Part shown: positions 1 to 8,174 of the stretch, piece after piece
Layout: every line of letters begins with the position of its first letter
Position numbering within the stretch: the first letter of the stretch is position 1
The notes under the pieces: model-generated
What the model was told of the DNA's origin: nothing
The model's input: only the letters and a program-made list of their open reading frames with translations
Database searches by the model: none
Source of the DNA: Thermaerobacter marianensis
GTDB lineage: Bacteria; Bacillota; Sulfobacillia; DVGY01
Direction of reading: 5' to 3'
Assembly (NCBI GenBank): GCA_020724425.1
Contig: DYGY01000005.1
Location: 30,380-94,379 of the forward strand
DNA: 64,000 nt
Position numbers and translations under genes: made by a program

Positions 1-1
1 A

Positions 2-1093
2 AGGCTACAGATTTCTAGGAGACAACTCATTATTTTAGGTATTACCAGTGTTTCCACTACAGGACACCTGATTACTGTCTCGGTTCTTATTGGAAGGGCT
101 GGTCGTGATGCCTGGCTAGCCTGGTTTCTTACCTTAATTCTAGCTGTAGGAGTTCTCTGGGTTATTGCTAGGCTAGGTGAGATTTATCCTGGAGAAAATC
201 TGATCTCTATTATTAGTAGGATTTTACCTAGGCCTTTTGGGTTTTTATTAGGTCTAGCTTATGTTGTGTTTTTCTTTTTAGCATTGGCGGTTCTCTTAAG
301 GACTGTGACGGCCTTTATGGTTATAGGGGTTCTTCCTGAAGTACCTGTCTGGTTTGTTATTGTGAGTTTTGCATTCTTAGGGTTTTATGGCGTAAGGAAG
401 GGTGTGGAGGCGTTCTTGAGGGTAGCTGAAATTCTTTTCCCCTTACTTATTTTCTTTGGGATTGCCGCCTCTTTAAGGACGATGAGTGACAAGGATTATC
501 ATGAGCTTTTACCGATTTTAGGTGCTGGATGGGAACCGATTTTTTGGGGTTCTTTGGTTGCACTAGGTTTTCTTGGTGAGTTGATTGGTCTAACAATGTA
601 CTATCCTTTTTTGGAGGAAAGAACAGAGTTGTTTAGATTGAATCTAGCTATTCTTTTAGCTACTGGTGTTCTCTTCATTGGTCCAATTACGGGTGTGATT
701 GCAGTTTTTGGTCTTGAACAGGTCCTCAATTTAACCTTCCCCACCTTTTCTCAGTTGCGGTCAATATCAGTTATTGGTTTTGTGGAAAGAATTGACTCTC
801 TGGCTATCTTTCTGATGTTGGTAGGGAGTTATGTTAAGATTGCATCGATTTCTTACGCATGTAATCTGGCAGTAGCGACTTTGTTCCCCTTAAAGGCTAA
901 CAATCTCTATCTGAATATTACTATTGCTGTTGGAGTTTCGCTTATAAGTATGTTTATCTTTTTTAATTATTTGACCCTTCAGAATTTTGTTCACAATACT
1001 TATTTCAAGGTTGGTCTCTTGTTTGGTGTAGTTATTCCTTGTTTGCTCTTGTTAATCTGGTGGCTCAAAAAGATCTATTCCTCTCGGTGGTAG
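2..1093 (+). CDS. Spore germination protein, GerAB/GerKB permease family (5' end cut by window edge)
   Basis: Membrane subunit of a GerA-type germinant receptor in the spore inner membrane, belonging to the amino acid/polyamine/organocation (APC) transporter fold. The frame is open from base 2, so only the first few codons are missing; about 363 residues are visible, close to the usual 360-370. Successive hydrophobic helices cover most of its length, and it ends in a basic tail (WWLKKIYSSRW). Its 3' end overlaps the 3' end of the gerAC-type gene on the opposite strand by 19 bases. Normally gerAB lies between gerAA and gerAC on one strand, so this convergent placement is unusual. Family assignment is from overall sequence character and the adjoining gerAA and gerAC genes. 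Confidence 0.85.
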   Translation, partial: RLQISRRQLIILGITSVSTTGHLITVSVLIGRAGRDAWLAWFLTLILAVGVLWVIARLGEIYPGENLISIISRILPRPFGFLLGLAYVVFFFLALAVLLRTVTAFMVIGVLPEVPVWFVIVSFAFLGFYGVRKGVEAFLRVAEILFPLLIFFGIAASLRTMSDKDYHELLPILGAGWEPIFWGSLVALGFLGELIGLTMYYPFLEERTELFRLNLAILLATGVLFIGPITGVIAVFGLEQVLNLTFPTFSQLRSISVIGFVERIDSLAIFLMLVGSYVKIASISYACNLAVATLFPLKANNLYLNITIAVGVSLISMFIFFNYLTLQNFVHNTYFKVGLLFGVVIPCLLLLIWWLKKIYSSRW

Positions 1094-2262
1094 TTGGTTG
1101 GTTTGAAAGCCATACCAATTCGTTGGATGTCTATTTGAACTCGGCTTTCGATTGGGATTTCCGGAAAAATCTCTGACCAGTTAGCGGCTAGTTCTTGATA
1201 CCAGATTTTTGGATAGTATCTCTCTATTTCTCGACCTAAAAAGATGACGTCACTATTTAGTTGTTGTATTGTCTTAAGAGCTATTTCAATATCCTTTAGG
1301 ATGAAATCTTTGGTGTAGTTTTCTAGTTTTGAGAGATTCTCGGTATTGCTATAATCTATTGCACAGGTTTGGGCTATTAACCTTGAAGTGAGTTTTACGT
1401 TATATATTATGCTTCTAATTTCACCACTTTCTGATATATCCATATCTATTGTTCTTTTGTATCTTAGGACTTCGATAGTGGCGTAGCCTGGCATGTCTTC
1501 GCATTTAACTAGGAGAGGTCCCTTTTGTGAGGTGTCAAACAACCAGAGGACACCTCTGCTATCTTCATGGGTAAGCCAGTCAATTAAATGGTCTTCCTTA
1601 AAGATGGCAATGTCACTAATTGTGAGAAAAGGACAGGTTGAATCAGCAGAAGTAGGGGTAGTCATTTCTACACCAACTAACATGGGATGACTGGTTGTAG
1701 TGAAGCGAGCCCGGAAGTATCTGTGTAGGGTTGAGTCAATTATCCCGGCGGTATGTTGCCCGTTTTGCATCATAGTCTCTATGGCATTGGCAGGGATGAT
1801 GTCTAATTCATGAGGTGCACACAAGGTTTCTTTGGCTGTATGGTTTCTTGCAACAAGAAGCCAGGTCTTGCGACGAACGTTTTCTTCTCGAAAGAACCAG
1901 TCTAGTACAACATCGATGCCAGAACGAGCTAAGTCTTCGCCAATGACGATAATTCTGGCACTTTGAAGGAAGAGGCGCCGCCCAATTTGTTTTTCCAGGT
2001 TGCTAGCAGCTTCAGGTGTTGTTCTTCCTGTAGCACTTACTGTCCAGAATGCTGAACCCTTAGCGCCTCCTTGTTCTGGAGTACCGATATGTCGGGTTCT
2101 GATAATCTGTACTGTCATTTCGACTAAGTCTTCGTCTTCTCCAGGGATAATGTCAAGACCTATGGCTGACACTAAAGCCCATTCCTCTAGTTCCACTTGG
2201 TTCCAGCAACCCGAAGCTGTTAAGGCAATGACAAGTATTATTGAGAGGAGGGCAAAGCGCAT
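1075..2262 (-). CDS. Ger(x)C family germinant receptor lipoprotein
   Basis: Lipoprotein C subunit of a spore germinant receptor. A signal peptide with lipobox LTASGC puts the lipidated cysteine at residue 19, and the following WNQVELEEWALVSAIGLD is typical of the GerAC N-terminus. Its 395 residues match the usual 370-410. It follows the gerAA-type gene by only 2 bases on the same strand, so the two are surely co-transcribed. The 3' end overlaps the convergent gerAB-type gene. The family anchors to the inner spore membrane and is needed for receptor function; the germinant cannot be told from sequence. Confidence 0.9.
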   Translation of the reverse strand: MRFALLSIILVIALTASGCWNQVELEEWALVSAIGLDIIPGEDEDLVEMTVQIIRTRHIGTPEQGGAKGSAFWTVSATGRTTPEAASNLEKQIGRRLFLQSARIIVIGEDLARSGIDVVLDWFFREENVRRKTWLLVARNHTAKETLCAPHELDIIPANAIETMMQNGQHTAGIIDSTLHRYFRARFTTTSHPMLVGVEMTTPTSADSTCPFLTISDIAIFKEDHLIDWLTHEDSRGVLWLFDTSQKGPLLVKCEDMPGYATIEVLRYKRTIDMDISESGEIRSIIYNVKLTSRLIAQTCAIDYSNTENLSKLENYTKDFILKDIEIALKTIQQLNSDVIFLGREIERYYPKIWYQELAANWSEIFPEIPIESRVQIDIQRIGMAFKPTNYHREE

Positions 2263-2264
2263 TT

Positions 2265-3836
2265 TTAATCATCTTCCTTTCCTTCGAGAGCCTTGTTAAG
2301 AGAGGTGCTTCTTCTAGAGACTTTTAAGTTGCCTGGTCTGTTAGGCATAAACCACCAGGGAAAGCGAACAATGGTATCTCTTAAACGAATTGTATCTAGA
2401 GGTGCAAAAGGTTCTGTATATGGAGTCCCAAACGATTTAAGGGAAGTCATATGGGTTAGGAGGATGAGACTACCCCACATTATTCCGTAAAAACCAAAAA
2501 TCGCACCTAAGAGAACAAATGGTAGGCGTAGGAGACCAAGGGCATCTGTTTGGGATGGTAGAACTAAGCCAGCAATAGCGGTGGTTGATACTATTATAAC
2601 AACTATTGGGCTTGTTATACCGGCCTGGATGGCAGCTTGACCTAGTACTAGGGCACCAACTATACTAACTGCTGAGCCCATTGGTTTGGGCATCCGTATA
2701 CTTGCTTCTCTAAGGGCTTCATAAATTATCCAGATTAGAAAAACTTCAACGACAACGGGCCAAGGGATTCCTTCTCGAGCAGCAACCATGGTTACTAAAA
2801 GATCGGTAGGAATCATTTCTGCATGAAAGGTTGAGGTGGCTATGTATATACCGGGAAGGTAAAGACTAATCAAGAGACAAACACATCTAATTATGCGAAC
2901 AAAGCTTGCATAGTATGCCCGAGAATAGTAGTCTTCAGGTACTTGTAAGGTTTCAACAAACGTATAGGGGAGGGTTAAAGCTATGGGTGTACCGTCTGTA
3001 AGAATTACAAGTTTGCCCTCTAGGATTTTGCTGGCAGCAATATCGGGTTTTTCGGTATTACCTATGGTTGGAAATGGTGAAGTGGGCGCGTCTTCGATGA
3101 GTTCTTCGATATAGCCTGATTCTAGGACGGAGTCAATTTTAATGCTTCTTAACCGTTTACGTGCTTCTTGGAGTACTAATGGGTCAACTAGATCTTCTAG
3201 GTAGATGAGGAGAACTTTGGTATTGGTATTGGTACCAATACTGAATTGCTCAGATTTAAGTTTTGGGTTGTTGATTTTTCTACGGAGTAGTGTCATATTG
3301 GTTAGAAGGGATTCAGTGAATCCTTCTCGGGGTCCTCTGACTACCATCTCGGTTGCTGGTTCTTGAACACCACGGTAATCAAACTCGCTGGTATCAATAA
3401 TCAGGCATTGTGGTATTTTATCTAAGAATAGAACAGTATTTCCTTGAAGTATTGCTTCGATGGCATCGGCATAGGTGTCTTTTTCTTGTATCTGTGAAGC
3501 GATAAGGAATGATTCTTTGATATGTGTTAAGGGTTGCTTTTCGTTTAGCTTTAGGTCTTGAGCTGCAAATAAAGGTTTGATAATATGTTCAGAAATGGTC
3601 ATGGTGTTAACTAGGCCATCTAGATAGACAAGAATGCCTGAATGGGTTGAAAGCTTAATGTTTCTAATGACAAAATCATTAGCTGTAGAGAAGGTTTCTT
3701 CTAATAGGTATTTTGTCATTTCTATATCTTTAGCTATGGGAATGCTAAAAGAGTGTTCTTCTGCTTGTTTTAGCTCTTTTGCAGGAGAACTTCTTTTAAT
3801 ATATTTGTAGGCTGAAAGGAAGCGCTGCAGATCCAT
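2265..3836 (-). CDS. GerA family spore germination protein (A subunit)
   Basis: A subunit of the germinant receptor: a large soluble N-terminal domain (about residues 1-290) followed by five or so membrane helices (about 290-500) and a short basic cytoplasmic tail. ATG at 3836 is chosen because AGGAG lies just upstream (in the 46-base gap to lysC) and the product begins MDLQRFLSAYKYIKR. An upstream in-frame ATG at 3914 would run inside the divergent lysC gene and is rejected. Length 523 aa fits the family (480-550). PFGTPYTEPFAPL near residue 480 is the conserved stretch seen at the C-terminal side of GerAA proteins. Co-transcribed with the gerAC-type gene. Confidence 0.9.
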   Translation of the reverse strand: MDLQRFLSAYKYIKRSSPAKELKQAEEHSFSIPIAKDIEMTKYLLEETFSTANDFVIRNIKLSTHSGILVYLDGLVNTMTISEHIIKPLFAAQDLKLNEKQPLTHIKESFLIASQIQEKDTYADAIEAILQGNTVLFLDKIPQCLIIDTSEFDYRGVQEPATEMVVRGPREGFTESLLTNMTLLRRKINNPKLKSEQFSIGTNTNTKVLLIYLEDLVDPLVLQEARKRLRSIKIDSVLESGYIEELIEDAPTSPFPTIGNTEKPDIAASKILEGKLVILTDGTPIALTLPYTFVETLQVPEDYYSRAYYASFVRIIRCVCLLISLYLPGIYIATSTFHAEMIPTDLLVTMVAAREGIPWPVVVEVFLIWIIYEALREASIRMPKPMGSAVSIVGALVLGQAAIQAGITSPIVVIIVSTTAIAGLVLPSQTDALGLLRLPFVLLGAIFGFYGIMWGSLILLTHMTSLKSFGTPYTEPFAPLDTIRLRDTIVRFPWWFMPNRPGNLKVSRRSTSLNKALEGKEDD

Positions 3837-3882
3837 AGTGATTCTCCTTTGTATTTTAGTATCTCTAGAAGGGAGCAAAAAT

Positions 3883-5079
3883 ATGGCCCTAATTGTACAG
3901 AAATATGGTGGCACATCAGTTGGAGATTTAGATAGGATAAAGAATGTAGCTAAAAGAATTGCTTTGACTAGAGAACAGGGACATCAGGTGGCTGTTGTTG
4001 TTTCAGCTATGGGGGATAGTACTGATCATTTGGTGGAGTTGGCTCTAGCTGCTGGAGGTGATATGCGTAATAGGGAGACAGATGCTCTTTTAGCTACAGG
4101 GGAGCAGGTTTCTGCTGCACTACTGGCTTTAGCTCTTGGAAGGTTGGGAGTGCCTGCTATCTCTTTGACAGGTCCTCAGGCTGGTATTATGACTGATGGG
4201 ATATTTGGTAGAGCCAAGATTACTGATATCGATAGTTCAAGAGTCAAAACAGAGTTAAATAACGGGAAAGTGGTTATAGTTACAGGTTTTCAGGGTATGA
4301 CTGAATCTGGGGATATAACAACTTTAGGTCGGGGTGGATCTGATACTAGTGCAGTTGCTTTAGCTGTAGATCTAAAGGCTGATAGCTGTGAGATATATAC
4401 TGATGTTGATGGGGTATATACGGCTGACCCTAGGGTGGTTAACGAGGCCAGAAAGATTCATGTTATTGGTTATGATGAGATGCTTGAGTTAGCTAGTCAG
4501 GGAGCTAAGGTATTACATCTAAGATCTGTGGAGTTAGCTAAGCGCTATGGTCTTACTATGCATGTCAGGTCTAGCCTTTCATTTGTGGAGGGAACTCTGG
4601 TTAAGGAGGTAGGTAGTATGGAAGGTGGAAATGTTGTTACCGGTATCGCTCATAATAGGTCTTTAGCTAGGATTACGGTAACTGGTTTTGAGGGAGGTAC
4701 TAAAGGATTTGCTGAACTGTTCAGGCGGTTAAGTGCTGAACAGGTTAATGTGGATATGATTGTTCAGGGTGCTACTAGGGATGGTATGGATATTGTCTCC
4801 TTTACTGTCAATGAAGATGATGTTAGTAAGTCTTTAGAGGTCTGTGAGTCTATAGGTCAGGTTAGTGCTAGTCAGGATGTTGCCAAGGTATCGATAGTGG
4901 GTGCTGGGATGATAAGCAGGCCGGGTGTAGCTGCTGAAATGTTTAGTGTCCTAAGTGAAGCTCTTATTGAAATTCTTATGACCACTACTTCTGATATCAG
5001 TATTTCCTGTCTTGTACCACATAAGGATGTGGAGGAGGCAGTACGGCTTTTGCATAAGGAGTTTGGTCTGGAGGGGTGA
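3883..5079 (+). CDS. lysC: Aspartate kinase (monofunctional)
   Basis: Phosphorylates L-aspartate with ATP, the first step towards lysine, threonine, methionine and diaminopimelate; in spore formers it also feeds dipicolinate. The N-terminus ALIVQKYGGTSVGD holds the KYGGTS signature, and the kinase domain (about 1-245) contains GRGGSDTSAVALA. Two C-terminal ACT domains (about 265-398) are expected to bind the allosteric effector. Length 398 aa is typical of the lysC/II type. ATG 3883 is preceded by GAAGGGAG; the upstream in-frame ATG at 3838 lacks a ribosome binding site. Only 46 bases separate it from the divergent gerAA, too short for a lysine riboswitch. Confidence 0.95.
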   Translation: MALIVQKYGGTSVGDLDRIKNVAKRIALTREQGHQVAVVVSAMGDSTDHLVELALAAGGDMRNRETDALLATGEQVSAALLALALGRLGVPAISLTGPQAGIMTDGIFGRAKITDIDSSRVKTELNNGKVVIVTGFQGMTESGDITTLGRGGSDTSAVALAVDLKADSCEIYTDVDGVYTADPRVVNEARKIHVIGYDEMLELASQGAKVLHLRSVELAKRYGLTMHVRSSLSFVEGTLVKEVGSMEGGNVVTGIAHNRSLARITVTGFEGGTKGFAELFRRLSAEQVNVDMIVQGATRDGMDIVSFTVNEDDVSKSLEVCESIGQVSASQDVAKVSIVGAGMISRPGVAAEMFSVLSEALIEILMTTTSDISISCLVPHKDVEEAVRLLHKEFGLEG

Positions 5080-5083
5080 GTTT

Positions 5084-5572
5084 ATGTCTGTAAGGGTTCT
5101 TGTGCTTTCAGATACTCATGTACCTACTAGAGCCAAGGATATACCAGGAGTTGTCTGGCAGGAAGCTAAGAAGGCTGATGCTATTTTGCATGCAGGAGAT
5201 ATTGCTGGGAAGAAGCTTTTTGATGAGTTGGATTCTTTAGGTCTTTTGTATGCTGTCAGAGGGAATATGGATCCTGGTGAGTTGGACTTCTTACCAAGGA
5301 AAAGAGTAGTTCTGATTGCTGGTTTTAGGATTGGTATTGTTCATGGGAATGGTATGGGTAGTAATTCTCTGGCTGTAGCTGCAAGGACATTTAGTGATGT
5401 TGACATTGTGGTTTTTGGTCACAGTCATCAGGTATATAATGAAAGGCATGGAGATACTCATTATCTAAATCCTGGCTCTGTAACTGAACCTAGGGGTCAA
5501 CAAAATGGGTCTTATGCTATACTACATTTGGAGGATACAGGAGTTTTCCGGATTGAAATTATTTATCTCTGA
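5084..5572 (+). CDS. Metallophosphoesterase, YfcE/MJ0936 family
   Basis: Small calcineurin-like phosphodiesterase. Metal-binding motifs are in the expected order: LSDTHV (D-x-H, near residue 8), LHAGDI (G-D, near 38), RGNMD (G-N-x-D, near 60), HGNG (near 88), and FGHSHQ with NPGS (near 110-125). Length 162 aa equals the family norm. The start ATG 5084 follows GGAGGGGTGAG, which overlaps the stop of lysC, so it lies in the lysC operon. Family members hydrolyse model phosphodiesters with Mn2+; the physiological substrate is not evident here. Confidence 0.85.
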   Translation: MSVRVLVLSDTHVPTRAKDIPGVVWQEAKKADAILHAGDIAGKKLFDELDSLGLLYAVRGNMDPGELDFLPRKRVVLIAGFRIGIVHGNGMGSNSLAVAARTFSDVDIVVFGHSHQVYNERHGDTHYLNPGSVTEPRGQQNGSYAILHLEDTGVFRIEIIYL

Positions 5573-5583
5573 GGGGTGATGTA

Positions 5584-6327
5584 ATGGCCAGGGAGCTTAA
5601 GGCTCTGTTATTTGATCTTGATGGTACATTATTGGGTTTGGATGTGGATGTATTTTTGAAGGAATATTTCAAATTGTTTGGGTCTAAGATTGGGTCGTTT
5701 ATGGATCCCATGGATTTTGCCAGACAGGTTATGTCTTCAACACAATACATGGTTAGCAATCTGGATGAAAAGGTGAGAAATCAGGAGGCTTTCTACAAGG
5801 ATTTTTTTGATAAGATTGGGTATAGTGAAGATGAAATGATTCCTGTTTTTGAAGAGTATTATGAGACAGATTTCTTAGAGTTAAAAGCGGTAACTAGTGA
5901 GGTACCAGGAGCTAGGGAGTTGTTGTTATGGGCTAAAGATGAAGGTTATGATTTAGTTTTGGCCACTAATCCGGTGTTTCCTCGTCGGGCTATTGAACAT
6001 AGGATGGCCTGGGCTCATATAGAGGATATTCCTTTTTCCCTGGTAACTACCTTTGAAGATATGCATTTTTGTAAGCCACAGCTTCAATATTATCAGGAAA
6101 TACTGAATCTTACAGGGTATTCTGCTGATGAAGTTATGATGATTGGTAATGATCCCCTTGAGGATATGGTAGCTGGAAAGTTAGGAATTAGGACGTTTTT
6201 TGCTGATAGTTTTCCTGTGGTAAGAGAAAAGGGTTTTCCTTATGATATGAGGGGAAGTTTAAAAGATTTGCATTCTCTGTTAGAGGGTAGTGATTTTGAA
6301 GTAGCTTCTGACCAGGAGAGAGATTAG
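5584..6327 (+). CDS. HAD superfamily hydrolase
   Basis: Haloacid dehalogenase-type phosphatase. Motif I LLFDLDGTLLG (residues 8-18) carries the nucleophile and acid/base aspartates, motif II appears as LVLATNP (about 125), and motif IV as MMIGNDPLEDMVAG (about 200) with the metal-binding Asp pair. A helical C1 cap lies between motifs I and II. Length 247 aa is normal for a C1 HAD. ATG 5584 has GAGGGGTGAT eight bases upstream, right after the stop of the phosphoesterase gene. The MoaD/ThiS-like gene starts directly on the next base after its stop. Substrate not predictable. Confidence 0.85.
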   Translation: MARELKALLFDLDGTLLGLDVDVFLKEYFKLFGSKIGSFMDPMDFARQVMSSTQYMVSNLDEKVRNQEAFYKDFFDKIGYSEDEMIPVFEEYYETDFLELKAVTSEVPGARELLLWAKDEGYDLVLATNPVFPRRAIEHRMAWAHIEDIPFSLVTTFEDMHFCKPQLQYYQEILNLTGYSADEVMMIGNDPLEDMVAGKLGIRTFFADSFPVVREKGFPYDMRGSLKDLHSLLEGSDFEVASDQERD

Positions 6328-6540
6328 ATGCAGGTGACAGTGAAGCTATATGGGGAAAACAGAGAAAAGATGGTATTTGAATTACCTGAAGGAAGTACTC
6401 TGGAAGGTCTGGCACTACTACTAAAGATACCGTATAATGATAGTTGGTTATATGGAGTTAATGGTAGGGTTCAGTCATTAGCCCGTATTCTACAGGATGG
6501 CGATGAAGTGTTTATTAGTCCTCCGGTTGCCGGGGGGTGA
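6328..6540 (+). CDS. MoaD/ThiS family ubiquitin-like protein
   Basis: Small beta-grasp protein of 70 aa ending in PPVAGG. The C-terminal Gly-Gly is the site that, in MoaD and ThiS, is adenylated and thiocarboxylated to deliver sulfur. The body (VTVKLYGENREKMVFELPEG ... DGDEVFISPPVAGG) fits the family length and strand pattern. The ATG directly follows the TAG of the HAD gene with no gap. No moaE, moeB, thiF or thiG lies nearby, so a role in molybdopterin/tungstopterin or another sulfur transfer is only inferred; a tungstate-type transporter occurs elsewhere in the window. Confidence 0.75.
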   Translation: MQVTVKLYGENREKMVFELPEGSTLEGLALLLKIPYNDSWLYGVNGRVQSLARILQDGDEVFISPPVAGG

Positions 6541-6603
6541 TATTAGAGAGAGAGGATGAGGCTGGGGGTTTTTGAGTTCTCTTTTTTGGAGGTAGTGTTA
6601 TCC

Positions 6604-6632
6604 TTGACGCTATTTAGGGGCTCGGATATAAT
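6604..6632 (+). promoter_or_regulatory. Sigma-A promoter of the nuo operon
   Basis: TTGACG (6604-6609) and TATAAT (6627-6632) are separated by exactly 17 bases, a near-consensus vegetative promoter. It lies in the 171-base gap between the MoaD-like gene and nuoA, giving a leader of roughly 70 bases that ends in a strong AAGGAAGGAGG site before nuoA. The rest of the gap (6541-6603) holds no gene; an AGAGA...TCTCTTTTTT pair there may be a weak terminator for the preceding operon. Confidence 0.75.
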
Positions 6633-6711
6633 GGTTGTTGTGTATGGTTGGCGGAGAGTCTGTTTTTTTGTTTGTGAGATAAAGAACATGTAAAGGAAGG
6701 AGGAAAGGCAC

Positions 6712-7065
6712 ATGACTGATGGGCTTTATATCCTTATCTTTCTTCTCGGTGGGATGGCTTTTCCTATAGGGAGTATCCTTGTAGCAAGGCTATTAAGCCC
6801 GAGTTACCCAGAACCAAGCAAAGTTAGCACCTATGAATCAGGTGAGGTACCTTTTGGTGAAGCTCGTGTACAGTTTCACCTAGGGTATTATGCTTATGCT
6901 TTGGTTTTTCTTATTTTTGACATTGAAGCAATTTTTCTTTATCCTTGGGCAGTCATTTACAAAGACCTAGGACTTTTTGGTTTTGTTGAGATGTTAATCT
7001 TTATCTTGATCTTAGTCGTAGGTCTGGTATATGCCTTGAAGAAGAGGGTGTTAGAATGGATGTAA
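6712..7065 (+). CDS. nuoA: NADH-quinone oxidoreductase subunit A
   Basis: Small membrane subunit of respiratory complex I. Three transmembrane helices are visible in 117 aa; the conserved loop [20 protein letters not shown] and the helix with [15 protein letters not shown] are hallmarks of NuoA. It is the first gene of an eleven-gene operon and has a near-perfect ribosome binding site (AAGGAAGGAGG). Its 3' end overlaps nuoB by 10 bases. Confidence 0.96.
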   Translation: MTDGLYILIFLLGGMAFPIGSILVARLLSPSYPEPSKVSTYESGEVPFGEARVQFHLGYYAYALVFLIFDIEAIFLYPWAVIYKDLGLFGFVEMLIFILILVVGLVYALKKRVLEWM

Positions 7066-7676
7066 GTAAGAAGTTGCGTGGGACAGTTAGGATTCAGGAA
7101 GCTCCGATGACAGATGTTAAGGTCATGGGTTCTCAGGAATCTGAAATTGCTCCTGGCGTCTGGCAGCATGCTCCTGGTGTTGTTACTACATCTTTACAGA
7201 CTGCGCTAAACTGGGGACGTCAGAACTCTATGTGGTATCTGACTTTTGGTCTGGCTTGCTGTGCTATTGAGATGATGGCAACAGGTGGGTCTCGTTATGA
7301 TTTTGACCGTTTTGGTATGGTACCTTGGCCTTCTCCAAGACAGGCTGACTTGATGATTGTATCAGGTACAGTCACTGAGAAGATGGCACCAAGGGTTAGG
7401 ACTCTTTGGGAACAGATGGCTGAACCTAGGTATGTTATTGCTATGGGTGCTTGTGCAACCAATGGTGGTCCTTATCATCAGGGTTATAATGTTGTTGATG
7501 GTGTGGACAAGGTTATACCTGTTGATGTTTATGTACCAGGATGTCCGCCTAGACCTGAGGCATTGCTTTATGGTGTAGTGCAGTTACAGAGAAAGATAAA
7601 TGTAGCCGGAAAGCAGGAGCCTGAGAAACAGAAACAGGAGAAGGTTGAATCTGAGGCGGTGAAAGAAGATGTCTGA
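7056..7676 (+). CDS. nuoB: NADH-quinone oxidoreductase subunit B
   Basis: Carries the terminal [4Fe-4S] cluster N2 that passes electrons to quinone. The ligands are visible: the tandem CC in [11 protein letters not shown] (residues 68-69), Cys133 in MGACATNGG and Cys163 in [10 protein letters not shown]. The core matches NuoB; the last 25 or so residues are a lysine/glutamate-rich tail ([15 protein letters not shown]) beyond the usual C-terminus. Length 206 aa. It overlaps nuoA by 10 bases and nuoC by 8 bases, which suggests translational coupling. Confidence 0.96.
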   Translation: MDVSKKLRGTVRIQEAPMTDVKVMGSQESEIAPGVWQHAPGVVTTSLQTALNWGRQNSMWYLTFGLACCAIEMMATGGSRYDFDRFGMVPWPSPRQADLMIVSGTVTEKMAPRVRTLWEQMAEPRYVIAMGACATNGGPYHQGYNVVDGVDKVIPVDVYVPGCPPRPEALLYGVVQLQRKINVAGKQEPEKQKQEKVESEAVKEDV

Positions 7677-8145
7677 GATTAATGAGAAGGTAAAAGGCCG
7701 GCTTATAGAGCAGTTTCCCGGTGTGGAAGTTTCGGAGACAGAGTTTGGACAAGTAGAGGTAAAGGCACCTAAGGAAATTATTGCTGACCTAGCTAGGTTT
7801 GTCAGGGAAGAACTTGATTTTGATTATCTAACTATGGTTGCTGGTGTGGATTATATAGAGTATCTGCAGCTGGTTTATCACATAAGAAGCCTCAAAGATT
7901 ATGCAGAGTTGATAATCAAGGTTGATGTAGATTCAGAGAATGCCGTGGTTGCTAGTGTGGCCCCAATTTGGACAGGTGCAAATTGGCATGAACGCGAAGC
8001 TATGGATATGTTTGGAATTCAGTTTGAAGGTCATCCGGATCCCAGACCAATTCTACTGCCTGAAGATTGGCAGGGTGGTCATCCGTTACGTAAAGACTTT
8101 ATTGACAAAAGGCCAAAGCGGGAAAGACAGTTTCGTACTCGCTAG
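7669..8145 (+). CDS. nuoC: NADH-quinone oxidoreductase subunit C
   Basis: Peripheral-arm subunit of complex I. The signature near residues 100-145 is clear: [21 protein letters not shown] followed by [16 protein letters not shown]. Length 158 aa is that of a stand-alone NuoC (not the NuoCD fusion of enterobacteria). Overlaps nuoB by 8 bases and precedes nuoD by 29 bases. Confidence 0.95.
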   Translation: MSEINEKVKGRLIEQFPGVEVSETEFGQVEVKAPKEIIADLARFVREELDFDYLTMVAGVDYIEYLQLVYHIRSLKDYAELIIKVDVDSENAVVASVAPIWTGANWHEREAMDMFGIQFEGHPDPRPILLPEDWQGGHPLRKDFIDKRPKRERQFRTR

Positions 8146-8174
8146 GTAGTATTTGAAGGGAATGGGGTGAGATT

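Noticed and set aside
3837..3882. Lysine riboswitch upstream of lysC
   Set aside because: The gap is only 46 bases; the aptamer needs about 170.
3837..3914. Upstream in-frame extension of the gerAA-type gene
   Set aside because: It runs antisense into the start of lysC, has no ribosome binding site, and the downstream ATG at 3836 has a good AGGAG.
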